Below are positions 34,169 through 43,692 of a stretch of 64,000 bases of DNA, one piece after another. The stretch comes from Cryptomeria japonica (taxonomy: Eukaryota; Streptophyta; Pinopsida; Cupressales; Cupressaceae), in NCBI RefSeq assembly GCF_030272615.1, contig NC_081412.1:670864852-670928851 (forward strand), read 5' to 3'. The position numbers and the translations under genes were made by a program. Every line of letters begins with the position of its first letter. The first letter of the stretch is position 1. The notes beneath the pieces were generated by a model. That model had not been told where the DNA came from and did not search any database. It saw only the letters and a list, made by a program, of their open reading frames with translations.

Positions 34169-35419
34169 AAGTGATGATTGTACTCATTCATCAGAGTTTG
34201 TACAAGGATGCTTTAAAGTTTTCTATGATAGTGTAAGGAAAAGGAACATACGATACAACTGACACTTAATATGGTCAGATAATTGCACCGCACAATTCAA
34301 GAATGCAAGGATGTTTTATTGGTTGACAAGGATGCATATGACAAGTGGTGTACAAATTTTTTGGAATTTTACTGAGGATGGACATGGTAAGGGAGAGAGC
34401 GATGGTGCAGGAGCATGTGTGAAAAGAGCCCTAGCTAGAGAAGAATTGAATTACGAAGGTGGTGCTGAGTTGATAGAAGTAGAAAGAATTGTGTGATGGT
34501 GTAAGTCTACGATAGGTCCAGGTAATCTAGGTACGTCAATGGTTCATAGATATTTTTGGTTGATCACTAAATCTAACATTGAAAACTATCTAAATTGTTG
34601 TACAATTGCAGGATCGAGTGACATGTAGTCATTTATGAGTTCAAATTCAAGTTCATTGGTAATTTATTCGAGACAGATGGTATGTTTTTTCTCTTCATGC
34701 ATGTATTGTTTGTGGGAAGAATGTGAATCACAAGAGTGGGTTGACAAATGGTCTTTTAGACCATTGGTTCCCATTGATTCATATCAAATTCCCAAAGCAC
34801 TACAATTGAGCCAGATGGAGACATCAGTAGATTTTGACCATGTATCCGACCTAGTGGATTCAGGTGATTTTTTGAGTTAATTTTTTTGCAAGTATTCTTT
34901 TTGGTTCATTTTGTTGTACATCATAATTTATTTTTGGTATTAATTAACACTTTATAAAATGTAGGTCATGTGTATATAGTTGTTGCAGAAGAGAACAATG
35001 AAGAAGGAACATATTACTATTTGTATCATTGTGTTGAGCCAAAAAGAAAATTGACAACCACAATCATTGACAGAGAGGGTATTGAGTACCCAATAGGGTT
35101 TGTTGTCATGACAAGAACATGGCTTCAGAGATACCCTATCAAGAATTATGATGTTTGGTCGTTTGAGGACTTTGAAACACATAGACATATTCTTCATTTC
35201 CCTAACCTTGTTGTTGCAACAAATATTCATTTGATGAAGTATCATGGTAGACCTCATAACAAGATTTTATGGAAAGTTTGTGAATCTGACCACAAGGCAA
35301 TACTTGACACAATACGAGTTAGATTTGATCCTGAAGGCTCACTTGATTGATTCTATGGTTCAGAGTAGAGTGATTTTGAGAATTTTGTATAAATCATCGA
35401 TGAATTGTTCTATATTCAT

Positions 35420-35760
35420 TTTATATATATTTAAATGCCCATGAGCTGATTTTTACATGTTTAGGGGCATAATTTTATATATTTAAATGGAAATGAGCTC
35501 ATTTGTACATATGTACATGCCAAATTTTGTATATTAAAATGGCGATGAGTTGAATCGCACATATTGTAATGCCAAATTTTGTATAAAAGCCCATGAGATG
35601 ATTTGTATATTAAAATGGTGATGAACTGAATCACACATATTGTAGTGCCAAATTTTGTATAAAATCCCATGAGATGAGTTGTAAGACATTTTTTTGTATA
35701 ATCAAATAGCCAAGAGCTGATTTGACCATATTTTTAAAGGCAAATTTTTGAATAATATGT
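35420..35760. repeat. Short imperfect repeats behind the transposase gene
   Basis: Blocks such as ATTAAAATGGCGATGAGTTGA and TGCCAAATTTTGTATA recur (35530, 35610, and weaker copies at 35420-35520 and 35690-35760). The best pair repeats at about 80 bp. It lies in the 3' UTR position and may include the terminator of the transposase gene. Confidence 0.6.
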
Positions 35761-35966
35761 GACAATGTTTTGTGACTATGTTTTGAGTATATGTGATGTG
35801 TCCCTGGTCAATCATGAGAATTATTCATTCTTGTATAATCATGGAGAATTATTTGAGTCATTATCGGGTCATAGGGGTCATAGATTGAGACTAGATACAA
35901 TTTGACCAAAAATTGTCATTGTTGTCAAAAAAATTGTCAAAAAGGTTGTCAAGCAACTTCTACATT

Positions 35967-36800
35967 GCGTCGGTAGGGTATGACTCTCGAAGTTCTGATG
36001 CTTTGGAATGTATGACAAGGGCATGCATAGCATAGAACTTCCCACCTAGACATGCTCATGATGTCAGTTTGTGCACACGACAAACCAAATCAATTCTAGC
36101 CAATCTTGCAACTTCGCATTGCATGCAACTAACGGTTTTTGTAGCAGGCGAAAAAATGCTACCAATTGAAAATGGCTTTGAGTCGTCAAAAAATTAGATA
36201 GGACATTGTAGAGGAGCCTCACATGACCCCATGGGTTCAAACAAATCAACCATATGTATCCTAGATTTCAAGAAACAGTCCGTCAAATTTTGACAATTAT
36301 TTGGACTTAGGGCACTTGAGAGATCGCACTGGTACAGTATGACTCTCGATGTTCCAGTGCTTTGGGAAGCATGATAGGGGCATGCCTAGTGTAAAATTGC
36401 CCACCCAGATGCACTCGCAATGTCAGTTTGTGCACATGACAAGCTGAATCGATTATAGCCAATCCTGCAACTTTGCATTGCATGCAACTTATGGTTTTTG
36501 CAGCAAGCAAAAAAATGCTACCAATTGAAAATGGCTCCAAGTCATCAAAAACCAAGATAGAACATTGAAGAGGAGCCTCACGCAACCCCACGGGTTCAAA
36601 TAGATTGACCATATGTGTCCTGGATTTGAAGAAACAGTTTGTCAAATTTTGATTATTTTTTGGACTCGGGGCACTTGAGATATCGCATCGGTATTGTATG
36701 ACTCTCGACATTCTGACGCTTTGGGGTGTATGATAGGGGCATGCCTAGTGTAAACCTGCCCACCTAGATGCACTCGCGATGTCAGTTTGTGTACAAGATG
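35967..36800. repeat. Tandem repeat of 359 bp, about 2.3 copies
   Basis: The marker TATGACTCTCG starts at 35979, 36338 and 36697, exactly 359 bp apart. Other shared parts are TGCAACTT.GCATTGCATGCAACT and GCTACCAATTGAAAATGGCT. The third unit is cut at about 36800. Minus-strand ORFs over it are repeats of each other and lack known motifs. Confidence 0.9.
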
Positions 36801-37318
36801 AATAAAATTTGACCATTGTGAGCATGAGGGTGCTCTCGCACCAAAAACATATTGTTGTTTATATTCATATTGTTGATTACATATGCAAATGTTCATTTAA
36901 ATTTATAAAAGGGCAGCCACCAAATACAATGAATACACAATAATGAACTGAATACAAGGAGTTTTGTAGGGTTAATTCAACATTTTAGAAATTTTATCAA
37001 ATCATATTCCATGATTGCAATGTTTTATATCATATATTTTTATTGTTTATATTCATATTGTTGTTTGCATAGGCAAATGATCAATTAAATTTATAAAAGG
37101 ACAACAAAAAATACAACCAATACAAAATAATGAACTCAGTAAACATTCATTGGATCGAATATCGATATTTATATATATAAAAAAAGGCATGTCTGCCAAG
37201 TCAATACAAGTATTAAAAAAATGTGGCATATGCCATGTCCAAATCAATATACAATAAAAATGTAGAATATATCTACATGTATTGGTCATCCTATGACCAA
37301 AACTAACACTATATGATC
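36801..37318. other. Spacer between the two convergent transposon genes
   Basis: AT-rich. TTTATATTCATATTGTTG recurs at about 36857 and 37042, and AATTTATAAAAGG at 36900 and 37088, so a roughly 185-bp step is duplicated. No gene. Confidence 0.45.
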
Positions 37319-39918
37319 CTAAACTTGTGGTGGATCATCAAAATCAAGCCTCTTCGATGCAGTACGCAGCTCTGTAGATGGTTGCAAAACCACAATTCAA
37401 AAGCCAATTTAGAATTCTTTTGTAGAAAATAGTTCACAATTAACAACATAACTATGCATTTAACTATAATTCCTTTAAAATTGAAATGTAGATTACCTCA
37501 TCGGCTTATCTAGGAGCTAATGTCTTCGCTCTCCTCTCTTTGTCACTCTTAGGAGTTTTCTTGAAGATATACTTAAATGGATCCACGATATGGTTGTATC
37601 GTGAAGGGCTCTATTTTAGATTAAATGTACAATTAATACAATGTATTAACATAAATATATCAAAAACACTTAAAAGCGATAATATAGAGAACAATGACGT
37701 ACCTATGCCTAAGATGCTTTTGCAATGGACTGAGGATGGCTCACCATCAATGGAGAAACCGTTGCTATTACCTATACAAAAAATGTTCAAAGATTAAATA
37801 CAATTAATATAACGATAAGTATTTTAGGTTAAAAGCAATTAATTTTATGTATCAAACAAAAGTGTATCGGATCCTGAGATGCTTCTCCAGTGCATAGAGG
37901 AGGGTTTGTCATTGATGAAATAGGTATGGATATTTCCTGTATGAAAAAATTATAAGATTATAATACATCACAAGTTCACATGTACGAGTGCATATAATCA
38001 TGAAATCAATCAAATAAAGTAGAGAAACATACCTCCGCCCTCTCTTGATTCACGGGCGAATCAGGTGCATTCAACAAATCCACATAGCTCAATGACTGTT
38101 GTACATGTAAAATAGACAAAAAACACTAATTAATCTACAAACCCCAACTAATACTTGATTTTTAACATTTTCAAACAATTGTACAACTAAAAATGTGTTC
38201 AATTACCTTCTTCCAACATTTTGGCATCTTTGAGAAATTATTTTTCTTAGGACGAGCTCTTGACGCAGAGGGGGTACCCTAAAAAAACAAAATTAACATG
38301 AGATATTAATACAGATAATAAATTAAACATAATTTTAAAAATATAAAATGAAATGACTTGCATATTCCATCAAAACAATACATAAAAAGGGTTGTACAAA
38401 ATATGATACCGTATAGCCTTGTAGGCCAAAATCGATTGCTGAGAGCATGATGTCATCAATATGGGACATTTGGTCCCTTGTCAACACCTACAAACCAAAA
38501 ATTGGACCAAGCATTTAAGATAGTTAGTATATCTTGTATTTTTTTGAATTCAAAGTGTACTATTCTATTTTAACATGTTACAAAATTTATACCTCAGGCG
38601 TCGAAGTTGCAGCTGTAGTAACTCGGGGAGGAGTATGGGATACGGCTACTACATCCTAAAATGCATATTATTTGGCTCAATTTAAATCAATGTATAAATG
38701 AAAATTCATTTATGCAATTACAAATTTAAGGTGACTGATAAATAAAATGCTATGAATTCAAATCAACACACCTATATCTGTCGCTCATGGGCAAACACCA
38801 TGTCCATCAACTCATCTGTCAACGTGAAATCCTCAGCCATGTAGGCCTGACATCTACTCTCGCAAATCGTGCATGGATGAGATGTGGATCCATTTGTACC
38901 GGGTGCATCATCTATCCCCAAGCATATCCCCAAACAACTAACACACATATGTTGGATGTGCTCTCTATCGCCACCTGGAGAAACTAATGCTCATCATCCA
39001 ATACAATAGGGTGTGCTAATGACATCCCATGCTAGATGATGGAACCAATCAATGTTGTGGCCACCTGAAGAGTCTGTAGCTCCATTGACTCTTTTAGCTC
39101 TACTGGGACAACTTGATGCACCTTGGGTTTGGGTGCTAGGGGGCAACGACTCTCCATGGGTAATCGCCTACGGGCTCTAGGTCTATCTTGGGTAGAGCCA
39201 CCACCTCTACCATGGAACTCTCTCATGTCAAAATAGTTTGGGCACACATTGAGCACAAACTCACAATATAATTTTCTCAAAAAATATAATGGCACCTCAT
39301 AATTATTACAAAGTGGATCATCAAAGACCATCCACCACCTCTGCCAAAAAAATTCTTCATCTGCACATTGGTACACTAATGTATGGGAAACCTCTTTGCA
39401 TTAAGAGGTAATGACTGACCAGTTTTGGGATCAACGGAAAGGGCACATATTTGTTGTCTGCTAATATTTTTGTTTTTTACTCCCACGTATGATAGCCCAT
39501 CGGCATAGAATTGACGACACCTATCCCTAAAGCTTCCCCATTTGGTAATTTGTGTGGAAATAGCTATGGCACCACTAGCTAATGTTTCTAGGCTAGTGGT
39601 GAGGGATTGATGATGCTCATGTTCGGATGTTTTCAATTTAACAATCAATCTATTGATTTTAGACGTATTTTGACCTAACTGATTAATTAATTGCTCCCGT
39701 GTTTCAAGTGTGTGGTCAAAAGGAGCAATTGGGGGTGTATATTGTGGGTTTTCAGGAGGTGCATTTGGTTGTTCTTGTTGTGGATTAGAAGAATCTGGTT
39801 TTTGAAACAAAAAATGAAAAAACCTAATCAAAAATAATGAAATTAAATTCAAAATGTAAAACAAATTGAACAAATGGGAAATAAAGACACAAATAAAAAA
39901 AAACTAACCTTGATCCAT
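37319..39918 (-). CDS. Second gene of the giant transposon: unknown multi-exon protein
   Basis: Read right to left. ATG at 39918 with MDQ, donor CAAG|GTTAGT at 39909. Main exon from 39794 (after AACCAG), encoding a Pro/Gln/Asn-rich start, a helical part with LETREQLINQLGQNTSKINR and RDRCRQFYADGLSYVG. A frameshift near 39400 leads into FFWQRWWMVFDDPLCNNYEV and a basic RPRARRRLP. Small exons with GT/AG borders follow: about 38975-38785 (HPCTICESRCQAYMAEDFTL), 38657-38594, 38488-38412 (SHIDDIMLSAIDFGLQGYT), 38279-38207 (ASRARPKKNNFSKMPKCW), 38090-38030, 37935-37865, 37770-37700 and 37615-37500 (YNHIVDPFKYIFKKTPKSD). A last one ends at a stop at 37319. It converges with the transposase gene, as in other two-gene DNA transposons, where the second product is often DNA-binding. 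I recognise no domain. Confidence 0.5.
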
Positions 39919-40051
39919 AGTGTCTGTAGGAGAAATCTAGCACCCCGTTCATGGTTTAGGAGAGAAAATGAAGAAAAAACAAACTTGAAACATGCTATTC
40001 ATGGGAAAATAAGACCCAATTTTTAAATTTTTTTTTTTTTGATAGTCACCG

Positions 40052-40255
40052 TGTACGCAGCTCTTTTGGGATTATTAGCATGTGCACACTCATTTTCCTA
40101 TAAGTAGCACGTACACACTCATTTTCTTAGAGGTAGCGCATATGCCCTACTTTCCCTAAAAGCAGCACGTACACGCTACCTTCTCTAGGCTTGGGAACAA
40201 CAAACCTAAGCGCGTACGCAGTCATTTCAAATTTTAGAACCGCATACACGCTGCT
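40052..40255. repeat. 29-bp array with CGTACG core, right cluster
   Basis: Cores start at 40052 (TGTACG), 40081 (TGTGCA), 40110 (CGTACA), 40139 (CATATG) and 40168 (CGTACA), all exactly 29 bp apart. Two more lie at 40213 (CGTACG) and 40243. It is 210-410 bp inside the right terminus. The flanking AGCRCGTACRCRCTAC resembles the left cluster, and the spacing is identical. Confidence 0.75.
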
Positions 40256-40438
40256 TGTTTTTCCATGTTTTTTTGGGGTGGTGTCCACTTTTGTGACAAC
40301 CATCTTTGTGCACATACCCCACTACATTTTCTATTATTGAAGTCTTTTGAGATTTAATCTCTAAGCACCTCAAATTTTGACATCAATCGACAGAAAATTT
40401 GAAAAATATAAAAAACACCTCCACTTTTTGCCCAAAAG

Positions 40439-40464
40439 TGGGACTCAACTTCTTGCAGCCACCC
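40439..40464 (-). repeat. Right terminal inverted repeat of the giant transposon
   Basis: On the minus strand GGGTGGCTGCAAGAAGTTG and on to CCCA, matching 16646-16671 at 22 of 26 positions. The target duplicate CTCA follows at 40465-40468. Confidence 0.75.
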
Positions 40465-40468
40465 CTCA

Positions 40469-41682
40469 TCTCTCCAAATGGATTGACACTGTCCGCTACC
40501 AATGAAAGCTTGAGATTATGAGGTTCTTCTTTAAAGTGTGGCAACTTTTCCTCTATGTCCATAAATGTTGAACCATCAATAGGAATTCAAATAATGTCAT
40601 GTCGACTTCTATTGCATGCATAGAAATCCATAAATTGTGCCAAGCTAGTGCACCTGAATAATCCTTGCGTACGTGGAATCATGGGAGTATAACGAAGAAC
40701 CTTGCGAGACACCTTTTTTATTATTTGATTTGTTCAATATCTACTGATATGACATTCAGGGCATTTTGCTGTAAATTCATGTTATTTATGATATATAATA
40801 TGATCATTGGGACAAGTATCTATTTCTTGATACTCCATTCCAATATCTTTCAAAATGGAAGATAATTCTCGGTATGAGTGAGGTAGAATATTTGATGGTG
40901 CTAACAAAAACTCACCTATCAATCCATAGAATATTAATTTGTTAATGTAAAGAATATTAATGGTACACGATTCACCCTTTATTAACTATAATGACATATA
41001 CAACATACCTTAACATACGTGAGATTGTTATTTAGGATAAACCATTCATAACCTTAAAGTTCAGCAACAACAATACAACAGAGAGAAGAGTTGTTTGGGA
41101 GCCTTCATAAAGGGGCTTGTATGCCTTCTCAAGTATAGGTAAATCATGAACAACATCGAAGTCATCTTGATCATCATGATCATCTGCACTAGTACTAAAT
41201 GTGTCATGGATCAATGTATTTATACCATCTTCAATTGTGTTTTCTGGCACATGATTGTCATCTTCCATGGCATCATTATCTTCAGCTTCGATATTCACAC
41301 CTCCATGTTCCTCCACTTCAAAAAATATATTCTGCAGGTTGTGTTGGTCCATATCATGTGCCCTGGGGAGCTCGACCTATATAAAAATGATCAACATAAA
41401 TAAACCATGATCATGATCTCATCATGAAGTGATTTCTTATGTATATAAATTGTTAAAATGATATAATGAACAACTTACCAATGGATGATAATCATGTCCT
41501 CCTTCAATGTGACCATGATGCCTACAATGTTTCTTAGTTATTTTGATTAGAAGTCTTCTAGTCTTTAAGCCCTTACAAATTTTACAGGGACAATAACATT
41601 TTACATCACCTTTTCTTTTCAAGTTAGACCACAATCTAGCAATTGTCTCCTTATTTTGTTCTTCATTGATATTTTTTGACAT
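40469..41682 (-). pseudogene. tnp2: CACTA (En/Spm) Tnp2 transposase, 5' half
   Basis: Read right to left. Exon 1 (41682-41479, donor ATTG|GTAAGT) has a Transpos_assoc-like KCYCPCKICKGLKTRRLLI and HGHIEGGHDYHPLV. Exon 2 (from 41376, after ATATAG) is acidic and ends with ILEKAYKPLYEGSQTTLLS and LNFKVMNGLS. Exon 3 (about 40919-40469) has CPNDHIIYHK, KCPECHISRY, KKVSRKVLRYTPMIPRTQ, LFRCTSLAQFMDFYACNRS, LPHFKEEPHNLKLSL and NPFGEM, where the giant transposon interrupts. Stops sit after YHK, SRY and RHDII; the last is TGA where family members have Arg. The matching 3' half is at 14744-16641. Confidence 0.9.
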
Positions 41683-43692
41683 GGTCTATCTTCACATGCA
41701 AAAAAGTCGGGCTATCGAAACTTCGGTGCATAACCTTCACAAACTACGCAAAAGGATATCACAAGTATGGAAGTATTCTTAGAACTAGTTATATAGAAGT
41801 TGAAATTTTAATTAAACTTAGATTCTCTTCAATTATGAAGACTATTTTATTTAGATAGTTTTCTTGGCTAAAAAGAAGCTTGATTTTAGCAAGTCGATGA
41901 AAAATATTTGATTTTTAAAAAAAGAGAAACCTTTTTATTGTGTCATCTAATAGAATCAATTTAGGAATGATGAATTTAAGAAGAATTCAACATGAAACAA
42001 AATTCATATGAAAGAGAATTGAATTGACTATAAGAATCCAAAATATGAAGAAACTTGAGCGGTTACATTAAGAGTTATAATCAATTCTTTTGTTGCAACC
42101 CTGTCAATAAGGGTTTTATCACAGTTTTGACAAAAACCATTAGAAATTTCTTTATAATCCATGGATGACCTTAAAACCTATCTTGAATTAAAGATAACTC
42201 TTCATTATACAACCTCAAATAGGTTATTAGGGGCCGGATTCAATCTAAATCTTATTAGAAAAAACATCTAAAGCAACAAATAATCATGACTATAAAAAAT
42301 AATGGTTAAAATTATTGAACAAAATATCAATTTTCTCATTGAATATTCATCAAAAAAAATTTCCAATACATACTTTATAGAAATACACTTCTTTTCTATT
42401 TATCCAGCAAACAATTACATGAAAGTTTTACTTTCAAACTGATATACAACCCTATAACTGTCACAACCTTGCAAAATTAAGTGAAAGTTAGAGGCTTTAT
42501 TTGATCTATCCTTACAAGACTTTCCTCCAACTCTATCACACACACTTAATCAGAATAAATGATGGATTTTATAGCCTCTCATGGTTCTATAACTATTCCA
42601 ACTACCCCTAAGACCGAAATGTATAATTTGACAACATTTTATGCATTGTTGCATTACAACTTTTTAGTGACACCTTGACAACTTTTGCCTTTTGACATGA
42701 ATGACCACTAAACATTACTTAGATAATTTTAACACCTTATAATGGACTCAAAACAACATATTAAACCTTTATTACCCTTCCATGGGTACATTTATATTAT
42801 TTGAACAATCAAGACCCGAATAGAACTATTTGATAACTTTTGACAAAATGGCACAATTAGCCTTACACATTGATTTCAAGCTTGACAAGCTTGTTTATTT
42901 CTCATTACTCATGATGAGTATGTAGCTTCTTAATCTTAGTACCATTTAGTTCTCCATTTTATTCAAGCAACAAGAGAGTATGGATGTCTTTAAGTATGCA
43001 TGTCTAGAAGTGGAAGAGAAATAGATGAAGTCCATTAGAGCTCCACAAGTATGCAAATCAAACCATCGGTGTAGCCTACCCCAAAGAAAGCACCCTAGAA
43101 AATCCAAATGTCATCAGGAAGTGATTAACTATTGATAAAATGGAATAGCAGTTATCCTGATACCCGATAGACACATCAGGAGGATATACACCGACCGAGT
43201 CATTACTAAAGTATCATCGGTGTGACTTTCGCTATCGGAACATGTGAATTGTTGTCTTTTCGATAGCCAATAAGGCTATCAGTAAGACTTACACCAATAG
43301 GAAGAGAATCCTTAGTCATCGGTACAACTTAAAGAGATCGGTGTGTAACATTTCAAGCTATCTCGATGCCCGCTGGAAACAATAGAGCAAGAAATTCATC
43401 AGGGGAAAAGTAACTATCGGTAGAGGTTGTTCAAGGTTATGTCAATACCGAATGGAGGGATCGGGAAGACACACACTGATAAAAACAAAGTGACTTAAGG
43501 AATGAAATATTGTCGATGGCTACAAGGGAGTAATTCATCGGGAAAGCATATATCGATGATTTTTTATAGATACAATTCAAAACTGAAACCAAAGTAGCCT
43601 ATATTTAATGTGTGCAATTGAGTAGATTGATGGCTCACACGAGGCAAATTAAGAACCAAATGCAAGTTACTTTTTAGTAAAAAATACACAAT
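41683..43692. other. No recognised gene; 5' flank of Tnp2
   Basis: Should contain the promoter and end of the CACTA element, but I could not identify a convincing CACTA/TAGTG terminus or target duplication. AT-rich, with short ORFs only. Confidence 0.4.

Larger units (their letters stand above)
24634..35350 (+). pseudogene. Transposase-like gene of the giant transposon (multi-exon, disrupted)
   Basis: The probable start is ATG 24634, after an ATTTAG acceptor, followed by TGA at 24649 where CGA is likely original. The next ATG is at 24658. Order of parts: an acidic N-terminal linker; a basic region with an HTH-like SLNISRTTLSKAL; a frameshift near 25535; HYLDMTQTKFYERFLQ; a Cys cluster CTTCCCRMH; CSLQ-type Cys pairs; then the catalytic-like core. 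The core has MVDF (Asp at 26216), QNEVQS, ISDD (interrupted by the LTR element 26379-34168), SDNCTAQFKN (Asp at 34278) and HGKGESDGAGACVKR. The core exon ends at 34521 (CCAG|GTAATC). Later exons are 34612-34863 and 34965-35350. In-frame stops also at 26147, 34260, 34494 and 34626. The motif set is that of a DDE-like family I know from many eukaryotic genomes, mostly as uncharacterised proteins; I cannot give its formal superfamily name. Confidence 0.75.
16642..40468 (+). mobile_element. Giant (23.8 kb) TIR DNA transposon inserted in CACTA Tnp2
   Basis: The two Tnp2 halves join without gain or loss when 16646-40464 plus one 4-bp duplicate is removed: the amino-acid run NPFGEM before the break continues RSVYSVG after it, in frame. 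The insertion is flanked by CTTA (16642-16645) and CTCA (40465-40468), a 4-bp target duplication with one C/T difference. The termini are inverted: GGGTGGGTGTAAGAAGTTG on the left and GGGTGGCTGCAAGAAGTTG on the right, extending to 26 bp with 4 mismatches. Farther in, a block around 17775-17825 (GTGCACAAAGATGGT, AGTGGACAC) is repeated inverted at about 40275-40315. Contents: a transposase-like gene (+), an unknown multi-exon gene (-), 20-bp and 29-bp subterminal arrays, microsatellites, and a nested gag-only retrotransposon. I cannot assign a superfamily; termini and protein are not those of CACTA, hAT, MULE or Tc1/mariner. Confidence 0.75.

Noticed and set aside
36307-36896. Two minus-strand ORFs of similar sequence
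   Set aside because: Their likeness reflects the 359-bp tandem repeat; no known domain and no splice or start evidence.
16646-40464. Reading the two Tnp2 halves as two separate CACTA elements
   Set aside because: The halves meet within one exon motif without overlap or gap, both on the minus strand, and the junctions carry inverted termini and a target duplicate.
41860-43670. Search for a CACTA terminus
   Set aside because: Several TAGTG/CACTA words exist by chance; none pairs with an inverted partner or a 3-bp duplicate.
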